From Tangfeifania diversioriginum (GTDB lineage Bacteria; Bacteroidota; Bacteroidia; Bacteroidales; Prolixibacteraceae), in assembly GCF_900141875.1 (NCBI RefSeq), contig NZ_FQZE01000007.1, positions 62,001 through 126,000 on the forward strand: a stretch of DNA of 64,000 nucleotides, in the 5' to 3' direction. The notes beneath the pieces were generated by a model. It was not told the DNA's origin and did not search any database. It saw only the letters and a list, made by a program, of their open reading frames with translations. Made by a program: the position numbers and the translations under genes. Within the stretch, counting starts at the first letter, position 1; every line of letters starts with the position of its first letter. Below are positions 1 to 8,700 of this stretch, piece after piece.

Positions 1-1021
1 GGGCGTAGTCGGTGAGGAAAGTGGCCGCCATAGCGCCGGTAGCCCAGCCAAACTGCGGCCATTTTTCGGGGTCCCAGCCTTTTAAAATACCGTAGAGGAG
101 GCCACCTACAAATCCGTCGCCACCGCCAATGCGGTCGAGTACGTTTATGCGGCGTGGTTCAATTACCTGCCAGTTGTTTTCTCCTTCGAGCATAATGGCA
201 CCCCACATGTGTTCATTTACACTCACCACTTCGCGCAGGGTGGTAGCAAATACCGAAGCATTGGGAAATGTTTCTTTCACCCTTTTGATGAGGCCTTTAA
301 ATCCGTCGATTTTAGCACCGATTCCTTCACCACCGGCGGGTGGGCCTTCAATGCCAAAACAGAGCTGGAAATCCTCTTCGTTGCCGATTAAGATGTCTGA
401 AACTTTGGCGATTTCAGTGAAGTTTTTTCGCAGTTCCACATCACGGTCTTTCCAGAAGGATGCCCTAAAGTTTAGGTCGAATGAAATGCGTGTGCCATGT
501 TTTTTTGCAGCTCGTGCAATTTCGAGGCAGAATTTGCTGGTTTCTTCAGAAAGAGCTGCAATCAGCCCTGACATGTGTACAACCTGCACGCCTTCTTCTC
601 CAAAAATCCGTTCGAGATCAAAATCTTTTGCATTCAATGTGCGGCCCACTTCACCGGCGCGATCGTTAAATACGCGCGGGCCACGGGAGCCAAAACCACT
701 GTCGGCAATATTGATTTGGTGCCGGTACCCCCAGGGAGAACCTTGTTCAACCTCCGGACCTTCGTAGTCCATGTGGCGTGCTTTCAGGTTGCTTTGTATA
801 AACTTTGCAATGGGACTGCCCTTTACAAAAGTTGTAAGCACTTTCACGGGCAGGCCGAGGTACGATGAAATACTGGCTACATTTGTTTCGGCGCTGGTTG
901 CATACAGCGTAAATTTATCGCTCGCATGAACCGGTTGTCCATTGTCGGGTATAATTCGTGTCCCCATACTCGTAGGCACCAACATCGCATATTTGCAGTT
1001 TTTTTTCAATTCAATATTCAT
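1..1021 (-). CDS. kdgK: PfkB-family sugar kinase, probable 2-keto-3-deoxygluconate kinase (3' end outside window)
   Basis: Reading back from the ATG at 1021 gives about 340 residues with no stop before the window edge, so only the extreme C-terminus is missing. The PfkB C-terminal signature DRIGGGDGFVGG lies near residue 290; it holds the catalytic Asp and the anion hole. The preceding region (NFRASFWKD, then IGNEEDFQLCFG) matches sugar-acid kinases of the KDG kinase type, which phosphorylate 2-keto-3-deoxygluconate in the cytoplasm. It is the last visible gene of a minus-strand run with a LacI regulator, an SDR like mannonate oxidoreductase and an oxidoreductase, which fits hexuronate breakdown. 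The substrate is inferred from this context; another PfkB substrate is possible. Confidence 0.8.
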   Translation of the reverse strand, partial: MNIELKKNCKYAMLVPTSMGTRIIPDNGQPVHASDKFTLYATSAETNVASISSYLGLPVKVLTTFVKGSPIAKFIQSNLKARHMDYEGPEVEQGSPWGYRHQINIADSGFGSRGPRVFNDRAGEVGRTLNAKDFDLERIFGEEGVQVVHMSGLIAALSEETSKFCLEIARAAKKHGTRISFDLNFRASFWKDRDVELRKNFTEIAKVSDILIGNEEDFQLCFGIEGPPAGGEGIGAKIDGFKGLIKRVKETFPNASVFATTLREVVSVNEHMWGAIMLEGENNWQVIEPRRINVLDRIGGGDGFVGGLLYGILKGWDPEKWPQFGWATGAMAATFLTDYA

Positions 1022-1080
1022 ACTATCTGTTTTTTTGTTCAATTTTTTCCGGTAACGCAAACGGAAAATATTTAAAATAG

Positions 1081-1102
1081 AGCCGGCAATGAAATACCGG
1101 CT
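1081..1102 (-). terminator. Small GC hairpin between the oxidoreductase and kinase genes
   Basis: AGCCGG at 1081-1086 pairs with CCGGCT at 1097-1102 around a 10-nt loop. On the minus strand only a weak T-rich tract follows. It lies between two genes of the same operon, so it may attenuate or stabilise the mRNA rather than terminate. Confidence 0.3.
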
Positions 1103-1110
1103 TAAATTAT

Positions 1111-2511
1111 TTAAGCTCCTCTTGTTGGATGAGGTTTAATGCTTGTCAGTTCTTCAATTTTTACCGGTCGTTTTTCGTTGATGGATTTGCGTGCAGCCAC
1201 ACCAATGAGGCACGACATGGCACCGTCGCGTGTGCCGGCCGAGTGTTTGTATGGATCGGCCATATCCGGATCGCGGAAAATTTTATCCTGCAGGCGTGAG
1301 TCGCCGCCACCATGGCCACCGCGAGCCGCTTCCACTTTTATCATTTCAAAGTCGCGGTCGAAGTTATGCATTTTGAAAATCTCGTCGTAGCGTACTTCGC
1401 CCGGGGCATTTTGGTTCATCTCGGCGGCATGGAGTTCGGCCTGGTTGATTTTTTCCTGTTGCCGCCACGGAATGTCTTCCCACGACTCAATCCGGCCATC
1501 GCGGCCGTTAAAGGCAATGCGCCAGCCTTCGTAAGGTGAATAGGTTGTGAGCGAATAATTTACCACTACATTATTGGCATATTTGATTTGTGCAGACATT
1601 TTATCGAAAATATCGATGTCCTCGCGCCACAGGCAGTTGTCGCGAATGTAGCCGTCGTATTTTTCATTTTTCACGTACAAATTCATCGAATGCTGATCCT
1701 TTGTAATGTCCCAGTAATAGTCACATTTGTCGGTGTAGGCACAATTCCGGCAGTTGACTCCCCTGAATTTATTGTTTATTCCATAGTGCTCAAGGTCGCC
1801 ATAGGCAGTCACTTCCACAGGGTCGGAATCGATAAACCAGTTCAGCAAATCGAAATGGTGCGTTGCTTTATGTACGAGCAGTGTTCCGCCTTTATCGCGC
1901 TCGCCATGCCAGCGCCTGAAATAGGATGCACCGTGGTAAGTGTTCAGGTACCAGTGAAAATCGACAGACGTAATTTCGCCCACGGGTTTTTTAGCCAGCT
2001 GTTCTTTTATTGCTGTAAATAAGGTTCCGTAGCGGTAATTAAACCCAACGGTGCATTTTTGGCCTGTGCGTTTTTCGGCATCCAGAATGGCCTGGCTTTT
2101 ATCTTCGTCAGTGGTCATGGGTTTTTCAGTGAGTACATCGGCTCCCATTTCCATGGCTTTTATGATGAATTTGTGGTGTGTTGCATCCACGGTGGTAACG
2201 ATTACCATTTCAGGTTTTGTCTCATTCATCATTTTTTCGAAATCAGTGAACACCGGGCAATCCACATTCATGTAATCCAGCGCAAACTGAAGCCGTCCGG
2301 GATTGATGTCGCACAACCCAACAAATTCAACAATGTCGCTGTAATTTTCGACCACGCGTTTTCCCCAGAACCCGGTTCCGCGGATTCCGGTTCCCACGAG
2401 TGCCAGCCGTTTTTTTCGCTGGGCGGATACTGCAGCCCCCACCGGACTTGAAAGCACTGTTGCCCCGGCTGCTACACCGGCGCTTGTTGTTAAAAAATTT
2501 CTTCGTTTCAT
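1111..2511 (-). CDS. Tat-exported Gfo/Idh/MocA-family oxidoreductase
   Basis: The start is set at the ATG at 2511, which gives a twin-arginine signal (MKRRNFLTTSAG followed by an Ala-rich h-region, cleaved near AVSA at about residue 30). Upstream in-frame codons come from a short tandem repeat and are not coding. The mature protein opens with the Rossmann motif GTGIRGTG (about 39-46) and has the family EKP motif near residue 118 (VLTEKPMTTDED). A Cys-rich loop (NCRNC, DKCDYYW, later DNC) around residues 255-300 suggests a bound metal. Many Bacteroidota paralogues of this fold are exported NAD-dependent enzymes or GH109-type glycosidases. Its place between an SDR and a KDG kinase suggests a role on sugar-acid substrates, but the reaction cannot be read from the sequence. 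Confidence 0.85.
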   Translation of the reverse strand: MKRRNFLTTSAGVAAGATVLSSPVGAAVSAQRKKRLALVGTGIRGTGFWGKRVVENYSDIVEFVGLCDINPGRLQFALDYMNVDCPVFTDFEKMMNETKPEMVIVTTVDATHHKFIIKAMEMGADVLTEKPMTTDEDKSQAILDAEKRTGQKCTVGFNYRYGTLFTAIKEQLAKKPVGEITSVDFHWYLNTYHGASYFRRWHGERDKGGTLLVHKATHHFDLLNWFIDSDPVEVTAYGDLEHYGINNKFRGVNCRNCAYTDKCDYYWDITKDQHSMNLYVKNEKYDGYIRDNCLWREDIDIFDKMSAQIKYANNVVVNYSLTTYSPYEGWRIAFNGRDGRIESWEDIPWRQQEKINQAELHAAEMNQNAPGEVRYDEIFKMHNFDRDFEMIKVEAARGGHGGGDSRLQDKIFRDPDMADPYKHSAGTRDGAMSCLIGVAARKSINEKRPVKIEELTSIKPHPTRGA

Positions 2512-2526
2512 TATATTTAGTTTAAA

Positions 2527-2566
2527 GTTTCGAGTTCCAAGTTCCAAGTTCCAGGTTTCAGGTTTT
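2527..2566. repeat. Period-7 tandem repeat array
   Basis: Five and a half heptads beginning with GTT: GTTTCGA, GTTCCAA twice, GTTCCAG, GTTTCAG, then GTTTT. It sits immediately upstream of the oxidoreductase start and 33 bp from a GC-rich palindromic element, the same pairing as at 60368-60421. Confidence 0.75.
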
Positions 2567-2599
2567 GTATGCCTAAATTATACTGGCCGTTTCTGAATT

Positions 2600-2629
2600 C
2601 CCCCTCCTTTGGAGGGGTTAGGGGAGGCT
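2600..2629 (-). repeat. GC-rich palindromic dispersed element, copy 1
   Basis: A 30-bp element with the palindromic core CCTCCTTTGGAGG followed by GGTTAGGGGAGGCT. It abuts the stop codon of the SDR gene (2632). Near-identical copies lie at 60394-60421 and 62008-62037, each at the 3' end of a minus-strand gene and in the same orientation. Confidence 0.8.
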
Positions 2630-2631
2630 TA

Positions 2632-3486
2632 TTACACTCCTCCGTAAGCATTGTAACCGCCATCAACAGGAAGCACAACTCCGGTAATAAAATTCGAAAT
2701 ATCTGAAATCAGGAACAGTGTTGCTCCCTGCAAATCTTCGGGTTCTCCAAATTTTCCCATAGGTGTGTTGTCCACAATTTTTTGTCCTCGGGGGGAGAAA
2801 TTTCCCGTTTTTTCGTCCATAACCAGAAAGCGGTTCTGATTAGTAATGAAAAAGCCGGGCGCAATGGCATTTACCCGAATTCCCACTTTGGCGAGGTGTA
2901 CTGCCAACCATTCAGTAAAATTGTTAACGGAAGCTTTGGCGGCGGAATAGGCCGGAATCTTTGTGAGCGGTCGGTAGGAGTTCATAGATGAAATATTCAG
3001 AACTACTCCTTTTTTATGCGAAAGCATGTCTTTGGTGAAAACCATTGTTGGAAGCAGTGTGCCTTTAAAGTTGAGGGCAAACACCTTGTCGAAGCCTTCC
3101 ATTTCCAGCCCGTAAAAAGTATCTTCGAGGTTGTCAATATCTTCCTCTTTCATTTGCTCCACTTTTGTGGTGGCCTGCGGGCTGTTTCCTCCGGCACCGT
3201 TTATCAGGATGTCAATGTCGCCCAGCTTGGCATTGATAATGGTTTTAGCCTGCTCAAGCGATTCTTTGTCTAAAACATTGGCGGCAACCCCAATTACCTC
3301 TGCGTTTGATTCAGCAGCAATTTCTTCTGCTACTTCATCGGCAATTTCTTTATTGATATCGGCAATGGCTATTTTCATTCCTGTTGATGCCATGGCTCTG
3401 ACCATAGTGCTTCCGAGCACACCGGCACCACCGGTTATAACACAAACTTTTCCCCGAAGGTCTTCAAATGACAGTGTTTCTAACAT
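2632..3486 (-). CDS. SDR-family oxidoreductase, probable D-mannonate oxidoreductase type
   Basis: This 284-residue protein has the classical short-chain dehydrogenase layout: nucleotide-binding TGGAGVLG (about 18-25), NGAGG near residue 98, a Ser in NISSMNSY and the catalytic YSAAK near residue 180, then the conserved RVNAIAPGFF. Length and the insert after the NGAGG motif resemble the SDR-type fructuronate reductases (B. subtilis UxuB/YjmF type), which interconvert D-fructuronate and D-mannonate with NAD(H). It begins 7 nt after the LacI-family gene and shares an operon with a KDG-kinase-like gene, which supports a hexuronate role. Other SDR substrates (gluconate, for example) cannot be excluded. 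Confidence 0.75.
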   Translation of the reverse strand: MLETLSFEDLRGKVCVITGGAGVLGSTMVRAMASTGMKIAIADINKEIADEVAEEIAAESNAEVIGVAANVLDKESLEQAKTIINAKLGDIDILINGAGGNSPQATTKVEQMKEEDIDNLEDTFYGLEMEGFDKVFALNFKGTLLPTMVFTKDMLSHKKGVVLNISSMNSYRPLTKIPAYSAAKASVNNFTEWLAVHLAKVGIRVNAIAPGFFITNQNRFLVMDEKTGNFSPRGQKIVDNTPMGKFGEPEDLQGATLFLISDISNFITGVVLPVDGGYNAYGGV

Positions 3487-3492
3487 ACTTCT

Positions 3493-4557
3493 TTATTTAA
3501 ATTCTTTGTAATAATCAACATTCTCTTTGGTTACGATATCGATGGAGGTATAGTTTTCTTTGGGCACCACTCTTTTCTGGACCACATGCCTGAACAGTTT
3601 ATTAATGGCGCTGTATCCCTGTTCTTCGGGGCGCTGACAAATAAGAAACTGAACAATATCTTTTTTCAGGCAGGTAATGTTTTCTTTCAGCAAGTCGTGG
3701 CCAATAACTCTCAGCCTGTGTGCAGATTTGTATTTTTCGATTAAGTGCCCTACATTGAAAACTTTGGAGTTGGTTACAAAAATACCTTTGATGTTTTTGT
3801 TATCAATCATTTTTACAACCGGTTCCATCCATTTTTCATCCAAAGTATCGGGCACTTCAATGGTGAAGAGTTGATGATTGTCGTAACTGTTTTTTGAGTA
3901 CCAGTCGTAAAAACCTTTTTCGCGCTGTACCAAATGGTTTTGGTTATCCATTTCTTTGGCAAAATGAATGATGAGGATATTTCCTGAGGGGAGCATCAAA
4001 TCGAGTAGTTTACCCGAAACCAAACCGCTTTGGTAAGAATTTTGGCCGATGTAGCCGAGTTGATCGGCATTCTTAATTTCTGAGTCGATGAAAACAAATG
4101 GAATGTTTTGTTTTTTTAGTTCTCCTATAAATCGCAGGGATTCTTTTTTGAAAAACGGAGCTAAAATGACTCCGTCGGGTTTCAACTCCAGTATTTTTTC
4201 AGCAGTTTTTACAAAACTTTGCGGGTTGTTTTGCTGAAAAGTAAATTGTACCAGCTCCACGCTGTATTGCTGAAGTTCTGAAATACGTTTTTTTACGCCA
4301 ATTACAGGTTTGTTCCAATACCCGTCAGAAGAAGGGGGTTGCGGAAACAGCGTGGCAAAAACGGCTGATTTTTTCGAAGCCAGTGTGCTGGCCAGAATAT
4401 TGGGCTGATAGTTCAGCTCATTTATTATTTTCAGTATTTTCTTTTTGGTTGATTCAGCTACTTCACCACGGTTGTGCAACACCCTGTCAACTGTCCCTAT
4501 CGACACTTTTGCTTTTTCAGCAATGTCTTTAATCCGTATTTGTTTATTGTTTTTTAT
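3493..4557 (-). CDS. LacI-family transcriptional regulator without a canonical start codon
   Basis: The frame encodes an N-terminal LacI helix-turn-helix (RIKDIAEKAKVSIGTVDRVL) and then a periplasmic-binding-protein-like sensor domain to about residue 350. The helix-turn-helix continues upstream of the first usable start (GTG at 4506). Between that GTG and an in-frame TAA there is no ATG, GTG or TTG. The intact domain would have to start at ATA (4557) or ATT (4560), so I place it at ATA 4557. Starting at the GTG would delete helix 1. The gene leads the minus-strand sugar-acid operon (next gene 7 nt downstream) and has a palindrome with a central CG in its promoter region, so autoregulation in response to a sugar-acid intermediate is likely. 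Confidence 0.8.
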   Translation of the reverse strand: MKNNKQIRIKDIAEKAKVSIGTVDRVLHNRGEVAESTKKKILKIINELNYQPNILASTLASKKSAVFATLFPQPPSSDGYWNKPVIGVKKRISELQQYSVELVQFTFQQNNPQSFVKTAEKILELKPDGVILAPFFKKESLRFIGELKKQNIPFVFIDSEIKNADQLGYIGQNSYQSGLVSGKLLDLMLPSGNILIIHFAKEMDNQNHLVQREKGFYDWYSKNSYDNHQLFTIEVPDTLDEKWMEPVVKMIDNKNIKGIFVTNSKVFNVGHLIEKYKSAHRLRVIGHDLLKENITCLKKDIVQFLICQRPEEQGYSAINKLFRHVVQKRVVPKENYTSIDIVTKENVDYYKEFK

Positions 4558-4607
4558 AATTAGTTAATTTTTAAAGTGTTAATAAAAATGTTATTGTATA
4601 GGTGTTA

Positions 4608-4615
4608 CAAAATTA
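4608..4615 (-). promoter_or_regulatory. Candidate -7 element for the LacI operon
   Basis: TAATTTTG on the minus strand matches the Bacteroidota -7 consensus TAnnTTTG. It lies about 50 bp upstream of the probable regulator start. No good -33 TTTG is visible. Confidence 0.4.
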
Positions 4616-4633
4616 ATGAAATTTTTTTGTTTT

Positions 4634-4647
4634 CGTGTTCGTACACG
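4634..4647. promoter_or_regulatory. Candidate LacI-family operator
   Basis: CGTGT at 4634-4638 and ACACG at 4643-4647 form a palindrome around TCGT, with a CG dinucleotide at its centre as in most LacI-family operators. The site overlaps the -33 region of the putative promoter at 4608-4615, which fits repression of the regulator's own operon. Confidence 0.4.
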
Positions 4648-4729
4648 GAAAACATTCAATATGCTATACAACAATTTATGCGGCTTTGGGGGGTGATTAA
4701 ATTTTCAATTTTGAAAAAGCAGAGGCATT

Positions 4730-5548
4730 TTACAATGTGTCGGGTTTTGTTTCGAGTAGCTGCGGATTTTTAACCATGTGTTTGATAAACCTGAAAAGCC
4801 TGCCGCCATGCGAGCCGTCAACTACGCGGTGGTCGAGCGTGGCTGATAATGTAAACACTTTGCGGGGAAGTATTTCATCGTTAATAACCATGGGTTTTTT
4901 GTACACTTTCCCCACAATCAAAACAATTGAAACATTTGACGAGGGCAGGAGGGCAGCATATCCTGTATCGAGCCCAAGGCTGCCAATATTTGAAACGACA
5001 TACGACCCAAAGCTGTCGGAAGAAAGATTTACACCGGGCAGCGACAGTCCCCAGTCGATGGTTACTATTTTATAGAGGTTGAATAACCATGTGCGAAATG
5101 GCCATGGAATTGATGAAAGCATATGTTTTGACTGCATGGCTTTGTTTTCGTCGCCCTGGCGCGACTGCTTTATTTTTTTAGCCATGAGATCGGACAATTC
5201 TTTAATGGTAACCTGGTCGGCATTTTCAATTTTAACCGAGCCCATTTCCCCGTTTTTCAGTAGCACGCTTACCATCCCGTCAACCTGGCTGCGTTTAACA
5301 ACTTTTCCTCTTTTTATGTAGGCGTTGAGTTCCGGAACTTCCTGGAGGAATGCCCTGCCAATTATCAGTGTCATTATGTGGGTCAGGGTAGTTTTAATTC
5401 CCTCTTTACGCTTTTGGGCAATAAAATTTTCCAGTTCGGTGACATCGATTTCAACTGATCCGTATATTTTTGAATCCCTTGGTTTTTGGTAAATTGAAGA
5501 GGCTACCCGGCGCCAGTTTGTGTTGAAATTTTCAGAAGTTCCAGTCAT
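4730..5548 (-). CDS. Stand-alone 2-oxoacid dehydrogenase E2-type acyltransferase domain
   Basis: The 272-residue protein is only the catalytic domain of E2 acyltransferases. The active-site motif LDHRVVDG is near residue 240, preceded by a conserved sheet (SYVVSNIGSLG). There is no lipoyl domain and no E1/E3-binding domain, and no E1 or E3 gene is adjacent. Full E2 subunits transfer acyl groups from lipoyl-lysine to CoA. A domain without its own lipoyl arm must use another protein's lipoyl group or a different acyl carrier, or it serves as a free CoA-dependent acyltransferase. It lies upstream of the LacI gene on the same strand, with 170 bp and a separate promoter between them. Confidence 0.8.
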   Translation of the reverse strand: MTGTSENFNTNWRRVASSIYQKPRDSKIYGSVEIDVTELENFIAQKRKEGIKTTLTHIMTLIIGRAFLQEVPELNAYIKRGKVVKRSQVDGMVSVLLKNGEMGSVKIENADQVTIKELSDLMAKKIKQSRQGDENKAMQSKHMLSSIPWPFRTWLFNLYKIVTIDWGLSLPGVNLSSDSFGSYVVSNIGSLGLDTGYAALLPSSNVSIVLIVGKVYKKPMVINDEILPRKVFTLSATLDHRVVDGSHGGRLFRFIKHMVKNPQLLETKPDTL

Positions 5549-5568
5549 TGTAAGTATATAAATTTGGG

Positions 5569-5576
5569 CAAAATTA
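5569..5576 (-). promoter_or_regulatory. Candidate -7 element for the E2-like gene
   Basis: TAATTTTG on the minus strand matches TAnnTTTG and lies 20 bp upstream of the ATG at 5548. Confidence 0.4.
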
Positions 5577-5699
5577 GTTTTTATTGAACCAAAAAAGAAT
5601 TTTTAGCCCGGATTATCCCTAAATAATCCCTGTCTCAGACAGCGACTAAGATTAGGTAAAATTTTTTTTCAAAAGTTTAACTTCCTCTAAGTCGGGATT

Positions 5700-5746
5700 A
5701 ACCTGAACTTTATTCATATTTTTAAAATTTATAAATGGTTCAGGTT
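5700..5746. other. Long inverted repeat downstream of tamB
   Basis: AACCTGAAC (5700-5708) and GTTCAGGTT (5738-5746) are perfect inverted arms, with extra TTAT/ATAA pairing inside. There is no T tract, so this is not a standard terminator. It may protect the tamB mRNA 3' end. The remaining 5549-5795 sequence holds no supported gene. Confidence 0.4.
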
Positions 5747-5795
5747 AAAATTATTGTGTTGAAATCACAGTGAAATATTTTCCAATTATGGCAGT

Positions 5796-8700
5796 TTATT
5801 CCTCCTTTCGGCGCGTGAATATATTTTTCATTTTTTGTAACAAATCATTAAAACTGTTATAATCTTCAGTGAAAGTAAACCCGATTCCTTGCGTGTACGG
5901 CGCTGTTTCGTAGATGAGGTTGTTGTTGGAACGGTTGTAGGCTTTAAACTGAATTTTTCCACTCGGTATCAGTTTTACGTTTACGTCGAAATCGCCCACA
6001 AGCTGGCTGCTGTTGGTTGAGTTGGGATTATTGTTGTTTCCAATATTTCCGTTAATGGTTACCCTGTCGTTAAACATTTGGGTGCTCATGGCCAGCTCAA
6101 TTTCATCATTTGTTATCTGGTTTCCGGGGCGGTAATTAAGTCCAATATCTAAATTGTTGCTTATTTGCGAAAGCCAGTTGCTCAACTGATTTGAAAAAAG
6201 CTCGCTGGCCGTAGTGCCAATCAGGTTGGGGTTTTGCGCTTCGTAGGTTCCGCGAAGGTAATCAGGGGTGTAAAATTTACCCAGAACCACCAGCGAAAGA
6301 ATTTGTTTGTTCATTTCCTCCGGTGTGCTGAAATATTGCCGCAACTCTTCAACCAAACGGCTTTCCACAGTTGGAAAATCAATGGCAAAGTCAATTTCAG
6401 GGTTGGATAAATCTTCGGTAAGTAAAATTTTACATTCAACAGGAACACGCTGGCTTTGATAAATATCTTCGTAGTATGAATCTACAAGTAAATCATACAA
6501 TGAGGCTTTCAGCCTGTAAACAGCATTTATGTCGATTGTAGCTTCATAAGGATTTCCTGACCACTCGATGGTTCCACCCTGTTCAATTGAAAAACGTTTA
6601 TTAATTACGTTTTGAAGCGTAAAGAGGTAATCGCCCTGCTCAACTGTGTAGTTTCCCGAAAGTGTAATATTCCCCTCGCTATCCATTCCAAAAAGCAAAA
6701 CACCTTCGCCCTGTGCTTTTATCACATCACCAATTTGCGAGTTGTAAATGAGTTGTGCCCTGGCTTCGGGAGTTGCATTGATAGAGAGGTTGAGGCTAAA
6801 ATTTTCTTCCTCAGTTTCAGGAAATATAAATTCCTGGGGTTCGTCATTTTCGGATGAAGTAAACCGGATAAAATCGTAGCGTTCGATTTCCCCCTCGTTT
6901 TCAAGCGAAATGTTAACATTGGTACCATTTAAAGTTGTTGCATTACCATTCATTCTTACCTGTTTTCCCCTTCCTGTAATGGTTATTCTGCCGCTGCCTA
7001 CTACCTTCCCGAAAAATTGATTGTTGTCTCTCATGGTAGTGTTTATGGCTACAATTTTAGGAGTATTTACCGAGAGGTCGTAAATCATATCCTGGAAATT
7101 GGTGTGCACGATGGTGCCGTCAAAAGTTCCGCGGTTTCCTGATTTGTCGTAAATTGTAATCTTCTCGAACAGCAACGTATCGCCTTTAAAATATACTGAA
7201 TCGGTAAAATGATAGCTTACCTGCGTGTAGTCGATGGTTAATTGAGCATTTGAACCTTGTAGCGCTCCGTCGAACAAAATTTTATCGGTAGTGCCGTGGA
7301 TTTTCAGTTTGCCGGAGGCACTTCCGCTAATATCTGAAAAAGTTTTTTGAATAACAGTTTCAAGAATAACAAGTGAAAGACTGTCTGCATTTGCCTCATA
7401 ATTTATTTCGTTGTTTTCGGGGTTGTAAAAGCCTTCGGCAAAAAGACTTAACCGGTTGTTGTTTGTAATTCTTAGTTTAGAATTAAGAACTGGTTCTATG
7501 TAATCCCATTCATTGGTGAGCTCAACATCTCCAATTTTTTGGTCTTTAAAATTGAAGTTGCTGACGTTTATATCAGAAAAAATGATGCGTTTACCGTAAA
7601 AATCCTTTAGGCCGGCTGAGCCGTTAACAATCCCTCCAAGCGGAAGATCTTTATTAAGGTATGTGCCCACATTATTTAAATTCAAATCTTCGAGAACGAG
7701 GGTTAAAATTTTCGATTTGTCTTCAGAAATAATGCCATTCAAGCTGAGGTGCTGATTTTTATTAAAAAAATTGAAATCGTTAATTTCGATGTGGCTACTG
7801 TCGGCTGTTGCCGTAAAAGGACTTATTTGCCAAACCGTATCGGCAATGTTAACGTGGGTAGGAAATCCTTCAACCCGGATGAACGGAAGTTTTGAATTTT
7901 CATTTTCGGTAAAAATAGTTCTGGTTTTTACCTCTCCGCTGTAACTCATGTCGTCCGGATTTCCCCATGCTATCAGGTTGTCGATTGTATTGTTTTCGAT
8001 TTCCGAATTGATGGTTAAATTTTCCATGCTCATCCCGTTTCTCAGGCGTACTTCTCCAAACCTGAATTTTGAGGAGAAGTTGCCGTTCTCAGGAGTATTA
8101 CTTATGAAAATGTTTCTTACCATGAGGTTATTGGTGTTGAAGCCCGGGATACTTCCTTTAACTTCAAAAAATGATTGTTCTGAGTCGAGCCTTCCGTAAA
8201 GCAGGAATGGAGTTTCAATTTTGAGCCCTGGTGAAAAAACGGCAGTGAGATTGTCGAGGTTGTTCACATCGAGCTGAAATCCAAAATTATTATCTTTTGC
8301 AGTGGCCAGTCTTTCGTAATTTATGGCGGGAATATAACGGCTCATACTTTTTTCAAACGAATTGAGTATGTTTTGAAAATGGTAATCACCATTTATTTCA
8401 ATATCAAAAAAATCGGAGGTAAATGAGAGGTATTTCATTGCTCCGCCGGTAACCGACTGAAGTTCCATTCCTTCGAGATTCAGTTCCCCATTACGATTTT
8501 TGTAAATGCCATTTTCAACGGCAATAGAACCGGCAATATTATCCAGTTTGTCGCCGGTAAAATTGGCGGTCATTGTAAACGATAATTCAGAGTCGGGGAA
8601 ATTTGTGCTCAGGTTTAGTTTGCCTGGCAGTGCTTTGTCCATTTCCACCCTGAAATCGAAAACAGGCACTTCGGGGTTGAAATTCAGTGTTCCCAGAAAA

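Noticed and set aside
129-868. Plus-strand frames of 60-212 codons
   Set aside because: They lie opposite the PfkB kinase, whose motifs on the minus strand are clear; the plus frames show no family features.
2512-2547. 12-codon N-terminal extension of the Tat oxidoreductase
   Set aside because: It is encoded by the heptad repeats and would mask the twin-arginine signal that starts at 2511.
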